The position numbers and the translations under genes are program-made. Source: Dillenia suffruticosa (Eukaryota; Streptophyta; Magnoliopsida; Dilleniales; Dilleniaceae). From it: a DNA stretch of 64,000 nt. Position 1 is the stretch's first letter, and each line of letters opens with the position of its first letter. The DNA lies in assembly GCA_033439265.1 (NCBI GenBank), contig JAVTVX010000009.1, positions 1,167,609 through 1,231,608 of the forward strand, given 5' to 3'. The notes below the pieces were generated by a model. It saw nothing but the letters and a program-made list of their open reading frames with translations, did no database searches and was not told where the DNA came from. Shown in pieces: positions 53,113-64,000 of the stretch.

Positions 53113-56100
53113 TCACGGTTCCTCAGCAACCAGGCTTTTTATCTTCTTGCTTTTCTTCTTCGCCTTTAGCTTCTTGTGCCCTTCGCTATCCTTTGAAGCC
53201 TTTTTCCTTTTCACAGGGATCATTGCTTCCTCATCTCCTTCCTCTTCTCTTTTTGCTTCCTCATCTCTTTGAATCTCAATCACGTCTTGCTCCTCATTTG
53301 AAGGAGGATTTACTATAGACAAGAACTCTTGTTAAAGGATGAAAAATCTAGTATGTTAATATATAGAAATTTCAAGTGAAGGGGTGGGGAAAAAGTGTAG
53401 AGCAATATGTGCTTTAAATCAGACTCGATGAGGGGAGTCGTCATTATGTTCAAGCAAGGACCTACTGCAGGGTGGCATTTAATTTCTTTTTCGACAATGG
53501 TAGGAGTCTTTATAAAGTGAACACAACCCATGGCACAATCATTCAATCTGCAGAGGGTAGAAATTCTTTCTATGGCCTTTGTATGAGGCATTTGATGGTA
53601 GGAATTGATCCTATTTATAACAGGGTTGCTCGATCTACAAATTCAGGTTAACTGGGACCTAAATTGCAACTCTTAAGCATATTCAATCACAGCAAGATAA
53701 ATGTCTCACAGAAAAGGATAACACCATTGTTTAGACTTTCAGGAAAGTCACAATAACTGCAAAAGCAGATCTTTCGCTAGCTGACGCCAGTCTGATTTAG
53801 ACACCAGGACTAGTACCAATAACTACAGCCTGAGACTTTCTTTTAGGAGAGAGAGCAATAAAATAAATAAGAAAACTAACCTTCATCAGTAAAATTGGAA
53901 TCAAAAACAGTAGCAGTGAGATGCTGTTTGAGGAAGACCTGCAGCAAACATCAGAGGGAATTAACATAGCGTTATAGATGGAAACGCAGCCCTGAGGTAT
54001 CTTAGCCAACCATCGATTAAACATGTCCTGACAATTACCACATAAGATCCAAGAAATGCCGCATAGAAAGCACTTATGACCTACAACTAAATTAACTCAG
54101 GCATGGATGGTTCCTTTTAACCGAAAGCTCTGATAGTTGTGACCACAAAAATTATGCTGTTCCAGAAATAACTGAGTTTGTAAGTTGTTCTTCGGCTCCA
54201 ACCTTGACCTCAAGTGCTAAAACATTTTTTAAATGATAACAGAGTGAACCTTGGCCATCACCCCTTGGATGTGCAGAGGTGAAACCCAATCAGGCACATG
54301 CAATAGCCCACAAACTAGGCACACTAGGTAAGCATACAGGGCAAGTGCGTTGTGCAATTCTAAATGATCGAACCTTGGATCTTGTGTCGAAAGATATGCA
54401 TCTCCTACCAGTGGACATGGGATTTAGATGCAGGCTCAATAGGATTTTGTCATGGTATCATTATTGGCCTTGTGCATGGACATATCAAACAGTAAGAGAG
54501 CAGAAATAGGATGTGAATCTGACAAGATAAATTACAGAAAACAGCACATTCAACTTGCACTGGAAAAAAAATAAAATGAAACTATAGCTCGGGACTTGTC
54601 AATAATTAGCCTATAAGAACTACGTGCTAATGCTGCTAGACATGATATTCAACATGCAATCATGAATATGTTAGCTATTCATGTCCAATGCATAATTTAC
54701 ATGCTAATAATCATTTGATAGCACAATCAAGAGAAAAGCACTTACTGCAGAAAGAAGTTGCCGTGATCTGACATCCCAAATGCGCAAATAGCTATCAAGT
54801 CCTATAAAGTCAGACAATTATTTCAGATTAGCCATGGTAACCAGTAGATTTTATCAAGAAGAAATACTCAGTTCTATGAAAATGCATGCAAAGGATAACC
54901 AAGACCAAAAAAAGTGCAAAAATATCAGGCTAAAACGATATTAAGCCAATGAAAAATGGACTTGAGATTCATAGCATAAAAATGAGGTTTCTGAACCACA
55001 AAATCTCACAAGGTAAGATCTTGACTATTCCAATTGAAAAAGCAAATGCAAAATTAGGAAATATTTCAATATTGTCATCAACCTGACTGATAGCCAAAAA
55101 AGATATATATCAGCTGATAGTCAGGAATTGGTAAGCAAAGACCATATCTTCTACAAGTAACATGATAAAAAAACTGTCCTATGCTCACCACATGAGGCCA
55201 GCACAGGGAGCTCCGGGTGCCTTGCAATGGACCTAATGCTTCCAGAACACTTGCCAATAAAGCATCCCAGCAGTTTCCCTAAAAATAACAATGACAAAGA
55301 AATACATAAATTGTTCACCATATAAATTCTTAAACGCAAGATTACCAACAATCCTGGAGTACTATTAGAAGAGTAGAAAAATTTGGAGATTACTAGTTCA
55401 GAAAAGATTACAGAGAATGTATAACATCATTTGCAAAGAAACCAGCTCATACAAGTTATTTCTCCTAAATAGAATTTGAAAAGTAGAAGAAGCCACATAA
55501 TGGATAATCATGGAATTAGAAATTGGATATGAGATATTAGGTATCATCACACAGATGCGGCTACCAGATGCATAGGGTTTAAATACATCAACTTCTTGCT
55601 GCCAGATTTTATGTATCTTCCCCTGAACACCCTTACGCATGCAACTCTCTATGTAAAACCTACTAGGAGCTGGCACACTCACTAATAAAAGCATTCACAA
55701 TAAATGTGACTTCACTACATTTTGCCATAGCTTATCTGATATGCATAGATCTTTTATTCATGGATTGGTAAGACAACAAAATAAAGAGGAACACCAATCA
55801 CCTCTTTAAAATAAAATTAGAAACCGAAAAAATCAGAAAAATTCAAAATATAACACACAATTAGAGTCCCCAGATTGAGGGAAATAAACAAGACATTTAG
55901 TTCAAGTTCTAATGGAAGGATTATAACTCTCATAAACTAGAAGATCAGAAGCCCAAAAAAATTACCTGTTCGCATGTCAAAAGAAGCAAGATCACCAGAT
56001 CCATTCCCCACATAGATTGTGTTTCCATCCTCATCTTCAGCAACAGCTTTAATAGGGGTCTCTCGGAAATCTAGCGACATAATTGGCCTCCTCTGGGCAG

Positions 56101-59100
56101 AAATATCATAGAGACGAACCTATGACAAATAAGCAGAAATTATTCCCTCCTCCAAATTAGGAGAAATTATAGAAACTATGATTGATTTCCACCCACAATG
56201 CATCAAGGGGATAGATGACAAAATAACTCAAACTCTTTTAGAAATCTCAAATCAGGCAGTATGAGTGATTTGATTAGATCAACAACCATAAGATGATAGG
56301 TTAGGTGACACCAAAAGGGTTGGGTGCGGATGAATATAAAGGTTCATCTGGTAACATAAAAACAACAGCATTTCTAGTAGAAATCGTGAATGCAAGAGGT
56401 AGGGAAAATTTATCAGAAATGTTGCCAATAGAGATCTGAGTCTCCTCAACATTGACAGAATATGGAGAACTAAATCCAACGAAAGCCTAAATCTCAAGCC
56501 ACTATACTACCTGATGGTTGTTGGTGCCAGCCACAAATTTTCGATGATCATCTTTACTTAAGAATGTCGCAGATGTAAACCAAGTTGGGCTGAATATTCC
56601 GAGACTGTTTTTTGGAGGCTGCGAAGGGTGGATATGATTACTTAAAAAGGAACACCTAATAATTGCTTCAAGTAACAAAAAAATTAATGGCAAAATTTGG
56701 GGCATTAAATGAGAGGAAATTGGGAGGCTTACGGGCTTAGCTGTCCAAATCTTTGAACATTGATCAAGATCCCAAATATTAACTTCAACACCTTTCCTAA
56801 AGTTAAAAGCACAACAAAATCATTCATATCAATATACAAGCAAAAACAATGCCACAAGTCAGGCTTTAGTATGAAGATAGAGCAAAGTGTTTAAGCTTAA
56901 AACTTCATAATTGTGTTAGAAATAGGAACCCACCCTCCAAACAAGCCATAATTTTCACTACCATCAACTTTGGAACATAATATATCACCACCAGCAGATA
57001 CAACCCATGATTTATGAGAAGCCAGGGAAGCAGAATCAGCAGGTGAAACTTCAACAGTCCTCAGGCTTGCTTGTCCTTTTCCAGTGCACGTTAGCAAAGT
57101 GCAGGAGCTACATGAGTTCAAAGGTTTCAGAGATATCACCTAAGTGCAACATATGTCTAACAAATCCACTGGAACAATGAAAAGCTGCAGAAAGGTGCGG
57201 GTGCCAGAAAGTAAAGAGACAGCACTTACAACAAAGAAGTGCCCAGTTACAAATTCAAAGTTCAAAATGAATGTCTGTATGCCTTTATATGATTTCTTTC
57301 ACGTGTTCTTTGCTCCTTACAATTTAATGTGATTTCTTAATAAACTTTGGGTGCACAGAAGCAATCTTTATATGCTCAACATATATCATCTATTTAAGCT
57401 GATCGTAGAATCCAGTGGGTCCAATGGAGTGGGGGGATTATAAGTTATACAATGGAAGCACTAGAGTCTTTTAATCACTTTAGTTGATCAAGAGTTTCAA
57501 AACAAAACAAAGAAAACTTTACCCATTCATTGATCTTCAAGTCTGACATCCTACTATATTTTGATATATCCAAATTTATCTCTCAGTGCTTCTGAAAATA
57601 TTAACATTGTAGATTCCCATTGCTGTACTGAACTTCTTAAATAGGAAAATTTTCTAAGACAAAATGACCTCTTGTTTCATCTCATGATTTAGTTGGTAAA
57701 ACTTTCAATTATTCAAGTACTGCAGCAAAGAGAACATTATGCCATGCAAACCAGGAATCTGAAAAGTTGTAAGCTACTATGCCACTTCCCCTCTTTCTTT
57801 TCTTTTCCTTTTTTTTTAAGAGGAAAAATATTATGCATGCAACCACGAGCACACATGCACATCTACAAAAGCACATATAAACATAGGGACAGCAAAGCAT
57901 TGACTCATTACATAGCATTGGAACTAGGGATTCCTCCCCTTTTGTCACCACAAGGCCAAAGACCCAGGTCAACTGAACCTGGTTAGAGATGACTGAATCG
58001 AATAAATGCAATTACATAATCAACAAGATAGATAGCAAAGCAAGACCTCTTAGCTCTTACATTCACATAAAACACAAATGCAATAGATAGGAGTGAATAA
58101 GAAACCTGCATGAGTCTGTCCTCAATTTTTTAAACAAATGGAGGCCCACAAAAGTGTGTTCTTGAGGTTCCATTGCAGGGTTATCAACAGTAGAAATCGC
58201 AACGTGAAGATCCCCATTGAGAGGATTTACGAGCTCAATCTGTGGTAGATACAATACACATCATCATTCTAAGCAAGGTGGAGCTGAAACTGCTAATTGG
58301 TGGCAAAAGTTGTGACAAAGTGGTGTTTCAAGTACATGTGATCCCAAGGAGAGAATCTTACCTGACCTCCTTTTCTTGCAACAGCTAATAACTGGAGTGA
58401 ACCAAATAAAAAAAAATGAATAAATGAATAAAATGTAATTCAGACAATAAGTTGAGAGATTTACACTTCGTTTACTTAAATTTCCAAGCAGATAAACTAT
58501 GTACTGTCTGTAGAGAGGTAAAATATATATGAGCCAAATAGTTGTTATTATATTCTGAACCAATTATGTCAAATACTGTACAGATTAATCTAAAAGCTAC
58601 ACTTTTTGTGAAGTCATTTCTTCACCAGGAAAGCATAGGGACTGTCCATTTATTAGACTAGCACATTTATGATCTGCCCCAAAGCATGCACAACTCACTA
58701 ATTACTAGCATCTAGAGTTTGTTGTCCCATTAGCATACCAAAAGACAGATTCCATGACAGCAATATTGCCTCCCTCAAGTTATATTTATCTAACATTCAC
58801 ATGAACCCAAGTGAGATAAGCATTTTAATACATTATAACCATATTGGATATAGATCGATCAAATAGTCTAGATTGTGATGTACCTCCGCATGCCAAATTT
58901 ACCTACTAGAGGATAGAAACCCACTGATGTCCCCAAAGGCCAACACAAATAAAGACAGCTAACATCACTCAAGTTTAAAACATCTCCCACAGCCTATGCC
59001 CCAAAGAGAAGTCCCAACTCACATAAACAAGAAGAAGAAGAAGAAGAAGATGATGATGATGATGATGGCAATACACAACAATTTGGGTAAATTTGAAGGC

Positions 59101-59503
59101 TCAAAGAAAACTGTGTCTGATAATTTAATGTTCAGGAATGCATCACCATTTTTACAACAACTACATCACCCCCAACCCCCTCCCAATTAAATAAAATGTG
59201 ATAAAATAACAGCTTACAGGGTGAAATTTGCAGTCGTCAATAGAAGCAGCGACTATGCATTTTGAAGAGTCTGGCTCTCCCCATCGATCAACGACCTTTG
59301 GAGTCCCTTGCTTACCACGCGATTCAATAACTGTTATCATTGTGTCACAAATTAGAAAAAGATTGAAACCAAAAGATCCATAAAAAGGCAAAGAAATGAT
59401 AATTCATGGGCATAAAACCACCTTTAACAAGGCCAAGCACATCAAATGTGAAAGCTCTAATAGGTGGACAACCTGGTGATTCCACTGCTATTGTACGTGG
59501 CAT
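53113..59503 (-). CDS. NSA1: NSA1/WDR74-like WD40 ribosome-biogenesis protein
   Basis: Twelve exons on the minus strand: 59503-59422, 59330-59218, 58391-58362, 58239-58106, 57107-56934, 56796-56733, 56618-56511, 56119-55966, 55278-55189, 54801-54746, 53938-53881 and 53312-53113. All are GT-AG, phases agree, and the product is 420 aa. It begins MPRTIAVESPGCPPIRAFTF, the same start as the Arabidopsis At1g29320 product as I recall it. WD-type blades include LLAVARKGGQIELVNPLNGD, KGVEVNIWDLDQCSKIWTAK, GNTIYVGNGSGDLASFDMRT and GLDSYLRIWDVRSRQL. The C-terminus is Lys-rich (VKRKKASKDS...KLKAKKKSKK), a nucleolar-type tail. Yeast Nsa1 and animal WDR74 act in 60S pre-ribosome maturation. A Lys-rich exon lies just upstream (59961-59761; see findings). 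Exon 3 is only 30 bases. Confidence 0.9.
59034..59067. repeat. (GAA)n(GAT)n in intron 2
   Basis: Compound trinucleotide repeat within intron 2 of the NSA1-like gene. Confidence 0.8.
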
Positions 59504-59760
59504 CGTTCCAGCTTTATTTTTTTCTACAAAATTAATAACCACAAATGTTCATCATTCCTCGATCAATATATTTACACAAAGGAGAAAGAAATGCTGGCTA
59601 GTTAACAGACTAAAAGCTGTGAGTGCATCCACAGAAACATCTTAAGCCATCCACAGAAAACCACAATCAATAACTGCAAAGGGAAGGCAGAAGGGAAGGT
59701 TCCCACTAAAGAAAGAGAAGAACCACTGTAAGGCCTTCCGAAGAGCAGCTAGTTACCCAC

Positions 59761-59961
59761 CCTCTACCTTTTTCTTCTTCTTCTTCTTCTCCTTGCCCTT
59801 TGATTTGTTTTTCTTCTCACCTTCATCATCCTTGTTTGCCTCTAGATATAATTTTTCACCTTTTTCAACCTATCTCCAATACCAACCAAGTCTAAGTCTC
59901 TAGAAACCTCATTATCGGTGATCTTCTTCTTCTTCTTCTTTAGCTCCACACTTGAATCCAT
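59761..59961 (-). pseudogene. Lys-rich 5' exon upstream of NSA1, frame-broken or UTR
   Basis: The minus strand reads MDSSVELKKKKKKITDNEVS, continues to DRLKK and, in frame, hits TAG near 59843. Shifting one base gives GEKLYLEANKDDEGEKKNKS and a KKKKKKKVE end at a GT donor (59761|59760). The next acceptor (TAG before 59523) joins in phase to read VEEKNKAGT followed by MPRTIAVESP of NSA1. This could be a lost N-terminal extension, a 5' UTR exon, or an exon with a one-base sequence error beside an A run. Telo-boxes lie just upstream. Confidence 0.5.
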
Positions 59962-60059
59962 TGTATCACTTACAGCCACTCAGCTCCGTCAATCCAATCC
60001 TATAAACAAAACAACCACCTTTGTTACTACTTCAACACAAACACAACATAAATTTCAAC

Positions 60060-60208
60060 CTAAATCCTCTCTCTCTCTCCCCCCCTCCCCCCCAACACGT
60101 AACCCTAAAATTTCAACTGAAAAAGGAAAACCCTAATCACTGATTCCTCTTTCTTTGCACAAAAATTAGGGTTTAAAATAGCTAGAAAACATCATTAATG
60201 TTTAAAAT

Positions 60209-60239
<31 letters not shown>

Positions 60240-60350
60240 GCCTGAGGAAATTGGAGTCAGTCGGAGCAAACCAGCTCGCGCGCCGGAGAGAGAGAGAGAG
60301 GGTAAAAATTGGATTTTTTCCGCAGGGTGTGGAGGCTAGGGTTTTGAAAA
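60060..60350 (-). promoter_or_regulatory. NSA1 promoter with telo-boxes and GA runs
   Basis: AACCCTAA at 60100-60107, AAAACCCTAAT at about 60127-60137, the inverted form TTAGGGTTT at about 60166-60174 and CTAGGGTTTT at about 60336-60345, with GA runs at 60210-60236 and 60286-60301. Telo-boxes are known in plant ribosomal and nucleolar gene promoters, and NOP56 in this window has them too. Confidence 0.6.
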
Positions 60351-60693
60351 CCTCAAATAGACGCAAAAACGCTGCGTTTGGTCAGTGAGGAACGCAGGTG
60401 TTTGCATGGTCAATTGTCATTTTCAAATTAAGGAATTAAATTAAATAAAACTTTCTTATTATATTAAATAAAATACAAGTAAAAAAAAAAATATATATAT
60501 ATATATATATGTATATATATTCTAACTATTATAACAATAAAAATAAGAAAAACAAATAATATCAAGGTAATCACTAAATTTAATTCAGAAAGCTTTTTTT
60601 TTTTTGATATAGTCGATGATCCTTGTAACTCTAACAGATAAGATATAAGTTCTTTAATTTTATTAGAAAATTTAAAATTGTACCAACGTCTAG

Positions 60694-60880
60694 ATAGTTC
60701 GATAACTAAATATTAATATCTTTTAAATAAAATCTTAAATTCAAATTTTGTATATAGAGAAAACACACGTGAAAGAGTTTTACCCTTTAAAATCTAACTC
60801 CGTTCAAACAAAATTTAATCAGACCAACTTGATTATCGGATATTAATAATTTATCTAAAAAAAAGAAAGAAATTTACAAA
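60694..60880 (+). mobile_element. SINE-like copy F, worn
   Basis: Shares GAGTTTTACCCTTTAAAATC, a TTTAATCAGACCAACTTGAT block and GATTATCGGATATTAATAAT with copy B. Ends in an A-rich tail. Confidence 0.4.
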
Positions 60881-61566
60881 GGGTGTTACTCCAACTAATA
60901 GATCATGAAAATTGGTTAAAAATACTCTAAATTATTTAATTTCACTAAGTAATAAATCGCAAGCGGCATGAATCCAATTTATAAATATTTATTAATATGC
61001 ATTAAATCAATTTATCAGTATAGACTAAATAAAAAATTATACTATTCTCCATTTATTTTAAAATGCCAAAACTAATCTTGCTTTAATTTATACTAAACAA
61101 CATTATTTCCAATTTCACACACCATTAACACTCATGTACCGAAATTTTTTTTTTTGTACAAAAAGATACAAAAATCGAATCAGAAAATAGAGGGTAAAAA
61201 TGGAAAAAATCTATCATTTGAACTATCCCGTAGAACATATACCAAAAATAATTGGGGTACTCTCTTTGATCATCGTAACAAATAAATTCATTTTCAATAT
61301 TCAAATCATTTAAAACAATTTATTAATAATTTTACCAAACAATTAAACTATTTATTTTCAAATTAATTTAAAAATTAAAAACTACTCATAAATTAAAAGT
61401 TAAAAAATAAGGAAACAAATAAATAAACTTTAAAATTCGAGCATCCCTTTCCCCAATTTGTATAACATTTGATTTAAATTTCAATTGTGGCAAAAAGAAA
61501 AAAAAAAGGGAAAATGATGTGATGCACCCGTCTTTATAGCATAAAGAGACTTCACACGAACGTTTT

Positions 61567-61766
61567 ATTGGTTTAGTGAGAAGAGTATTAACACCCCACG
61601 TTAAGAATTGGGGTTCGAATCTTGATAGTGACAAAAAATGACGTTGGGAGAGTTCCCTCCCGATTGGGATCCGACAACAGCTCGACCGAAATTAATCGGA
61701 GTAAAATTCCGAATACTTGATGGTGGACCAAGTTCAGGGGACCAAAAATAAAATAAAGAGGCTTCG
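61567..61766 (+). mobile_element. SINE-like copy G
   Basis: Head TTGGTTTAGTGAGAAGAGTA, B-box-like GGTTCGAATCT (61612-61622), body CTCGACCGAAATTAATCGGA, end TTCCGAATACTTGATGGTGG and tail GACCAAAAATAAAATAAA. Closely parallels copy D. Confidence 0.6.
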
Positions 61767-62477
61767 CTGGGTAGAAGACACTAGTGCTACACAGGAGTTA
61801 AGTGGAATTAAAAAGGTGTCTAATATTGTTCTTTTTATAAGTTGAGATTAAGCACACATTATATTTTAAAAAATATTATATATCAAAATCAAATTAATTA
61901 TTAAAAAATATTATATATTAAAATAAATGATTAATTAATTTGATTTTAAAAATATTTGATTTTTTTTTCATATAGTTCAAAAAAAAATGACAAATCTCAT
62001 GATAGGAGAATAAAACTTATAAACCCCATGAGAGACCCTAATCCGACAGGAATATTAGCAAAGCCTTATTAATACTGCAAATGGCCTTTAAAAGCATTTT
62101 TTAAAACACTTATTTTTTCTTTACTATATCAATGGGTATTCGGAATCATATTTCAATTAATGCGATTCGAAACTTACAGTAGTCCATTTAAGGGGCTATC
62201 CTTCTAATATAGTTTTTTCTATATTCAAATCTCGAATCAAACTCGTGAGCTTAATTAAAAGATTTAACGTCATATTTCACTAACCCAATTGACCATTGAT
62301 AAGCTCTAATTCATTCATTAGTTGAATGAGTTAAGTTGAAATAGATCTTTTTTTTCCTTTTAGTTATATGAAATGTGAATTTTGAATTTTGGAATCGAGG
62401 GAGTAAATTATGATCATTATGCTTTCCCTTAAATATTTTATAATGTATGAAAATGTCTGTTTGTTAATTTCTATACC

Positions 62478-62661
62478 GGATATGGTTTAATTGAGTCTTC
62501 GGGAGGGATAACAAGAATGGTTAAACCCCGAGGAGGCCATTAAGGTATGGATCCGCAGGGCTCATTTTGAATTCTCTGAAGGCAAGATTGTTGATCCTTC
62601 AACAGTTGAGGCCTTACCCACCGGACATCTGGGCGAGCTGTGGCTTCGAGGTCCAACATGA
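62478..62661 (+). pseudogene. 4CL-like acyl-CoA synthetase fragment
   Basis: A ~180-base scrap encoding GYGLIESSGGITRMV, RYGSAGLILNSL and, after a one-base shift, EGKIVDPSTVEALPTGHLGE + LWLRGPT, ending at a stop. These are three consecutive conserved blocks of adenylate-forming 4-coumarate:CoA-ligase-like enzymes (GYGxTES; RxGSxG; GELWLRGPT). Nothing else of the gene is seen on either side. Confidence 0.8.
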
Positions 62662-62744
62662 AAGGTGAACTTTCATTTTCAAAAGTCTTGTACACATACT
62701 CCGTATTTATATATCAACAATTATCGGTGTAGATAAAAAAAATA

Positions 62745-62917
62745 TTTTCGTCCCTTAATTAGGTTGAAAGTTTAATTATCATTGGATACAGAAAAAATAA
62801 TATTGAGAGACTTTACTCTCAAATAAAATCCGACAATCATATCAATTCTGGATTACTCGGTGTGAAACGTCAGATATCGAAAGGTCCATATACCAAAAAA
62901 AAAAAACACCATCCTTA
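62745..62917 (+). mobile_element. SINE-like copy H
   Basis: Shares AATATTGAGAGACTTTACTC, AATCCGACAATCATATCAAT and the tail CCATATACCAAAAAAAAAAA with the family. Confidence 0.5.
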
Positions 62918-64000
62918 TATGGATACATTTAATCACGTTAACCGCTTCGTGAACCAATTTTCAATCGAATCAACAAGTTGAGAAAGACATGTCATAGTAA
63001 GTCATCGTCGTAATACAACAACAACTAATCCTTTATTCCATTTAGTAGGGATAGTCATATAAATCTTTTTTTTAAAATCATTATACTCTATTTCATATCA
63101 TATATTCATTTATATAATTATTTTCTTTATACGATAATAAAAATCATACTTTTATATTACTAAACGGAGCCAGTAATATGTATATATATACACATCATTA
63201 TGTTTTATATCGTATCATATTTCTATCTATATTTGGATAATTTATATCACATCATTATGTTTCTCTCCTTCGATTAATATAAATACTTGTCATAGTCTTA
63301 CACTGTTTCATTGGAACCTCTATCGATCACTTATATGCATGTCGATACCATTTTAATCGTCTGTGTACCTCATTTGTTTCGGATATAATAATAAATTTGT
63401 CGATGGAAAAATTATTTGTTAATTATATTTAAAAAGATGAAAATTTAAGAAAATTTTATTCCGCCATGTTTCCCCAAGCACATGGTGCAAGGACACCTCT
63501 ACTCTGATTTAGTTTTCTAGTGAATGAAGAGTTCAATTTAGGATCCATGGAACCATGCATTCCAAGGTGAAGGGAAATGCGAGGGCAGTTATCCTACAAT
63601 CAAATTTTAAATATTATTTATTTTTTTAAAATTATAATTTTTATATATATATATTTTAATTATAACTCTAAATATATATATATAGTCTATTTTATCTTAT
63701 TAAATAAATTAATAGATTCGTTCCGATATCAATTGAATCGAAAGTCTATTTATAGCTGTTCTTCCCACAAGAAGAAGGGTAGACAAGTGGCTTTTGTGAG
63801 ATACAAAAGAGAGAGCTAATTATACCCAAGGAGATAGTCTGATGATATAAATCCATTTTCTCCGATCTGTTGATTTCAGTTTCAAATACTTATATAACCA
63901 AAAAAAGAAAAAGCTAATTAATCTTGCAACCTCTACTGCTTCTTCTTCTTCGTCCAAGTTGTGAATTCATCGCCTCACGATGCAGATTTTTGGCTTTTTT

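Larger units (their letters stand above)
60351..64000. other. AT-rich spacer to window end
   Basis: No intact gene seen. Holds three SINE-like copies, a 4CL-like gene scrap and (TA) runs at 60492-60519 and 63640-63690. Confidence 0.45.

Overview
The window is nuclear DNA of a flowering plant, most likely a eudicot. It has GT-AG introns of about 80-1100 bp, AT-rich spacers, long CT/GA microsatellites in leaders and introns, tRNA-derived SINE-like repeats, telo-box and TGGGCC promoter motifs, and proteins close to Arabidopsis families. No organelle, bacterial or CRISPR features were seen.

Layout, left to right. 0.4-5.1 kb (-): decayed remains of RNase J (C-terminal half only) and, directly upstream, of cycloeucalenol cycloisomerase (CPI1). 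6.8-10.7 kb (+): an intact WD40 gene of the RID3/IPI3/WDR18 type. 11.9-15.2 kb (+): an intact organellar adenylate-kinase-like gene with a degenerate P-loop. 16.0-18.9 kb (-): a broken LRR receptor-like kinase. 21.9-23.2 kb (-): a single-exon mTERF gene. 24.9-28.5 kb (+): NOP56, divergent from mTERF across a duplicated promoter region. 28.5-32.6 kb: repeat-bearing spacer. 32.7-36.6 kb (+): a cytosolic-type adenylate kinase with a tandemly duplicated splice acceptor. 37.4-38.9 kb: a solo-LTR-like fossil. 40.1-44.4 kb (-): an aspartyl aminopeptidase gene, complete except for one extra base in an exon. 46.1-48.0 kb (+): a broken O-fucosyltransferase-family gene. 48.3-50.8 kb (-): a broken GH1 beta-glucosidase, with the C-terminal scrap of a second one at 51.8 kb. 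53.1-59.5 kb (-): a 12-exon NSA1/WDR74-like WD40 gene with a Lys-rich 5' exon upstream. 60-64 kb: AT-rich spacer with SINE-like copies and a small 4CL-like fossil.

Two themes link the genes. RID3/IPI3, NOP56 and NSA1 all serve ribosome biogenesis, and NOP56 and NSA1 carry telo-boxes upstream. The intact adenylate kinase with the RNase J, CPI1 and LRR-kinase fossils recalls two Arabidopsis neighbourhoods (At5g63400-At5g63420 and At5g50370-At5g50375, from memory). The simplest reading is a fractionated duplicate of one ancestral block, in which the kinase survived and its neighbours decayed.

I saw no convincing undescribed molecular system. The best leads are the duplicated acceptor in the adenylate kinase, the one-base lesions in the aminopeptidase and in front of NSA1, and the fossil synteny.
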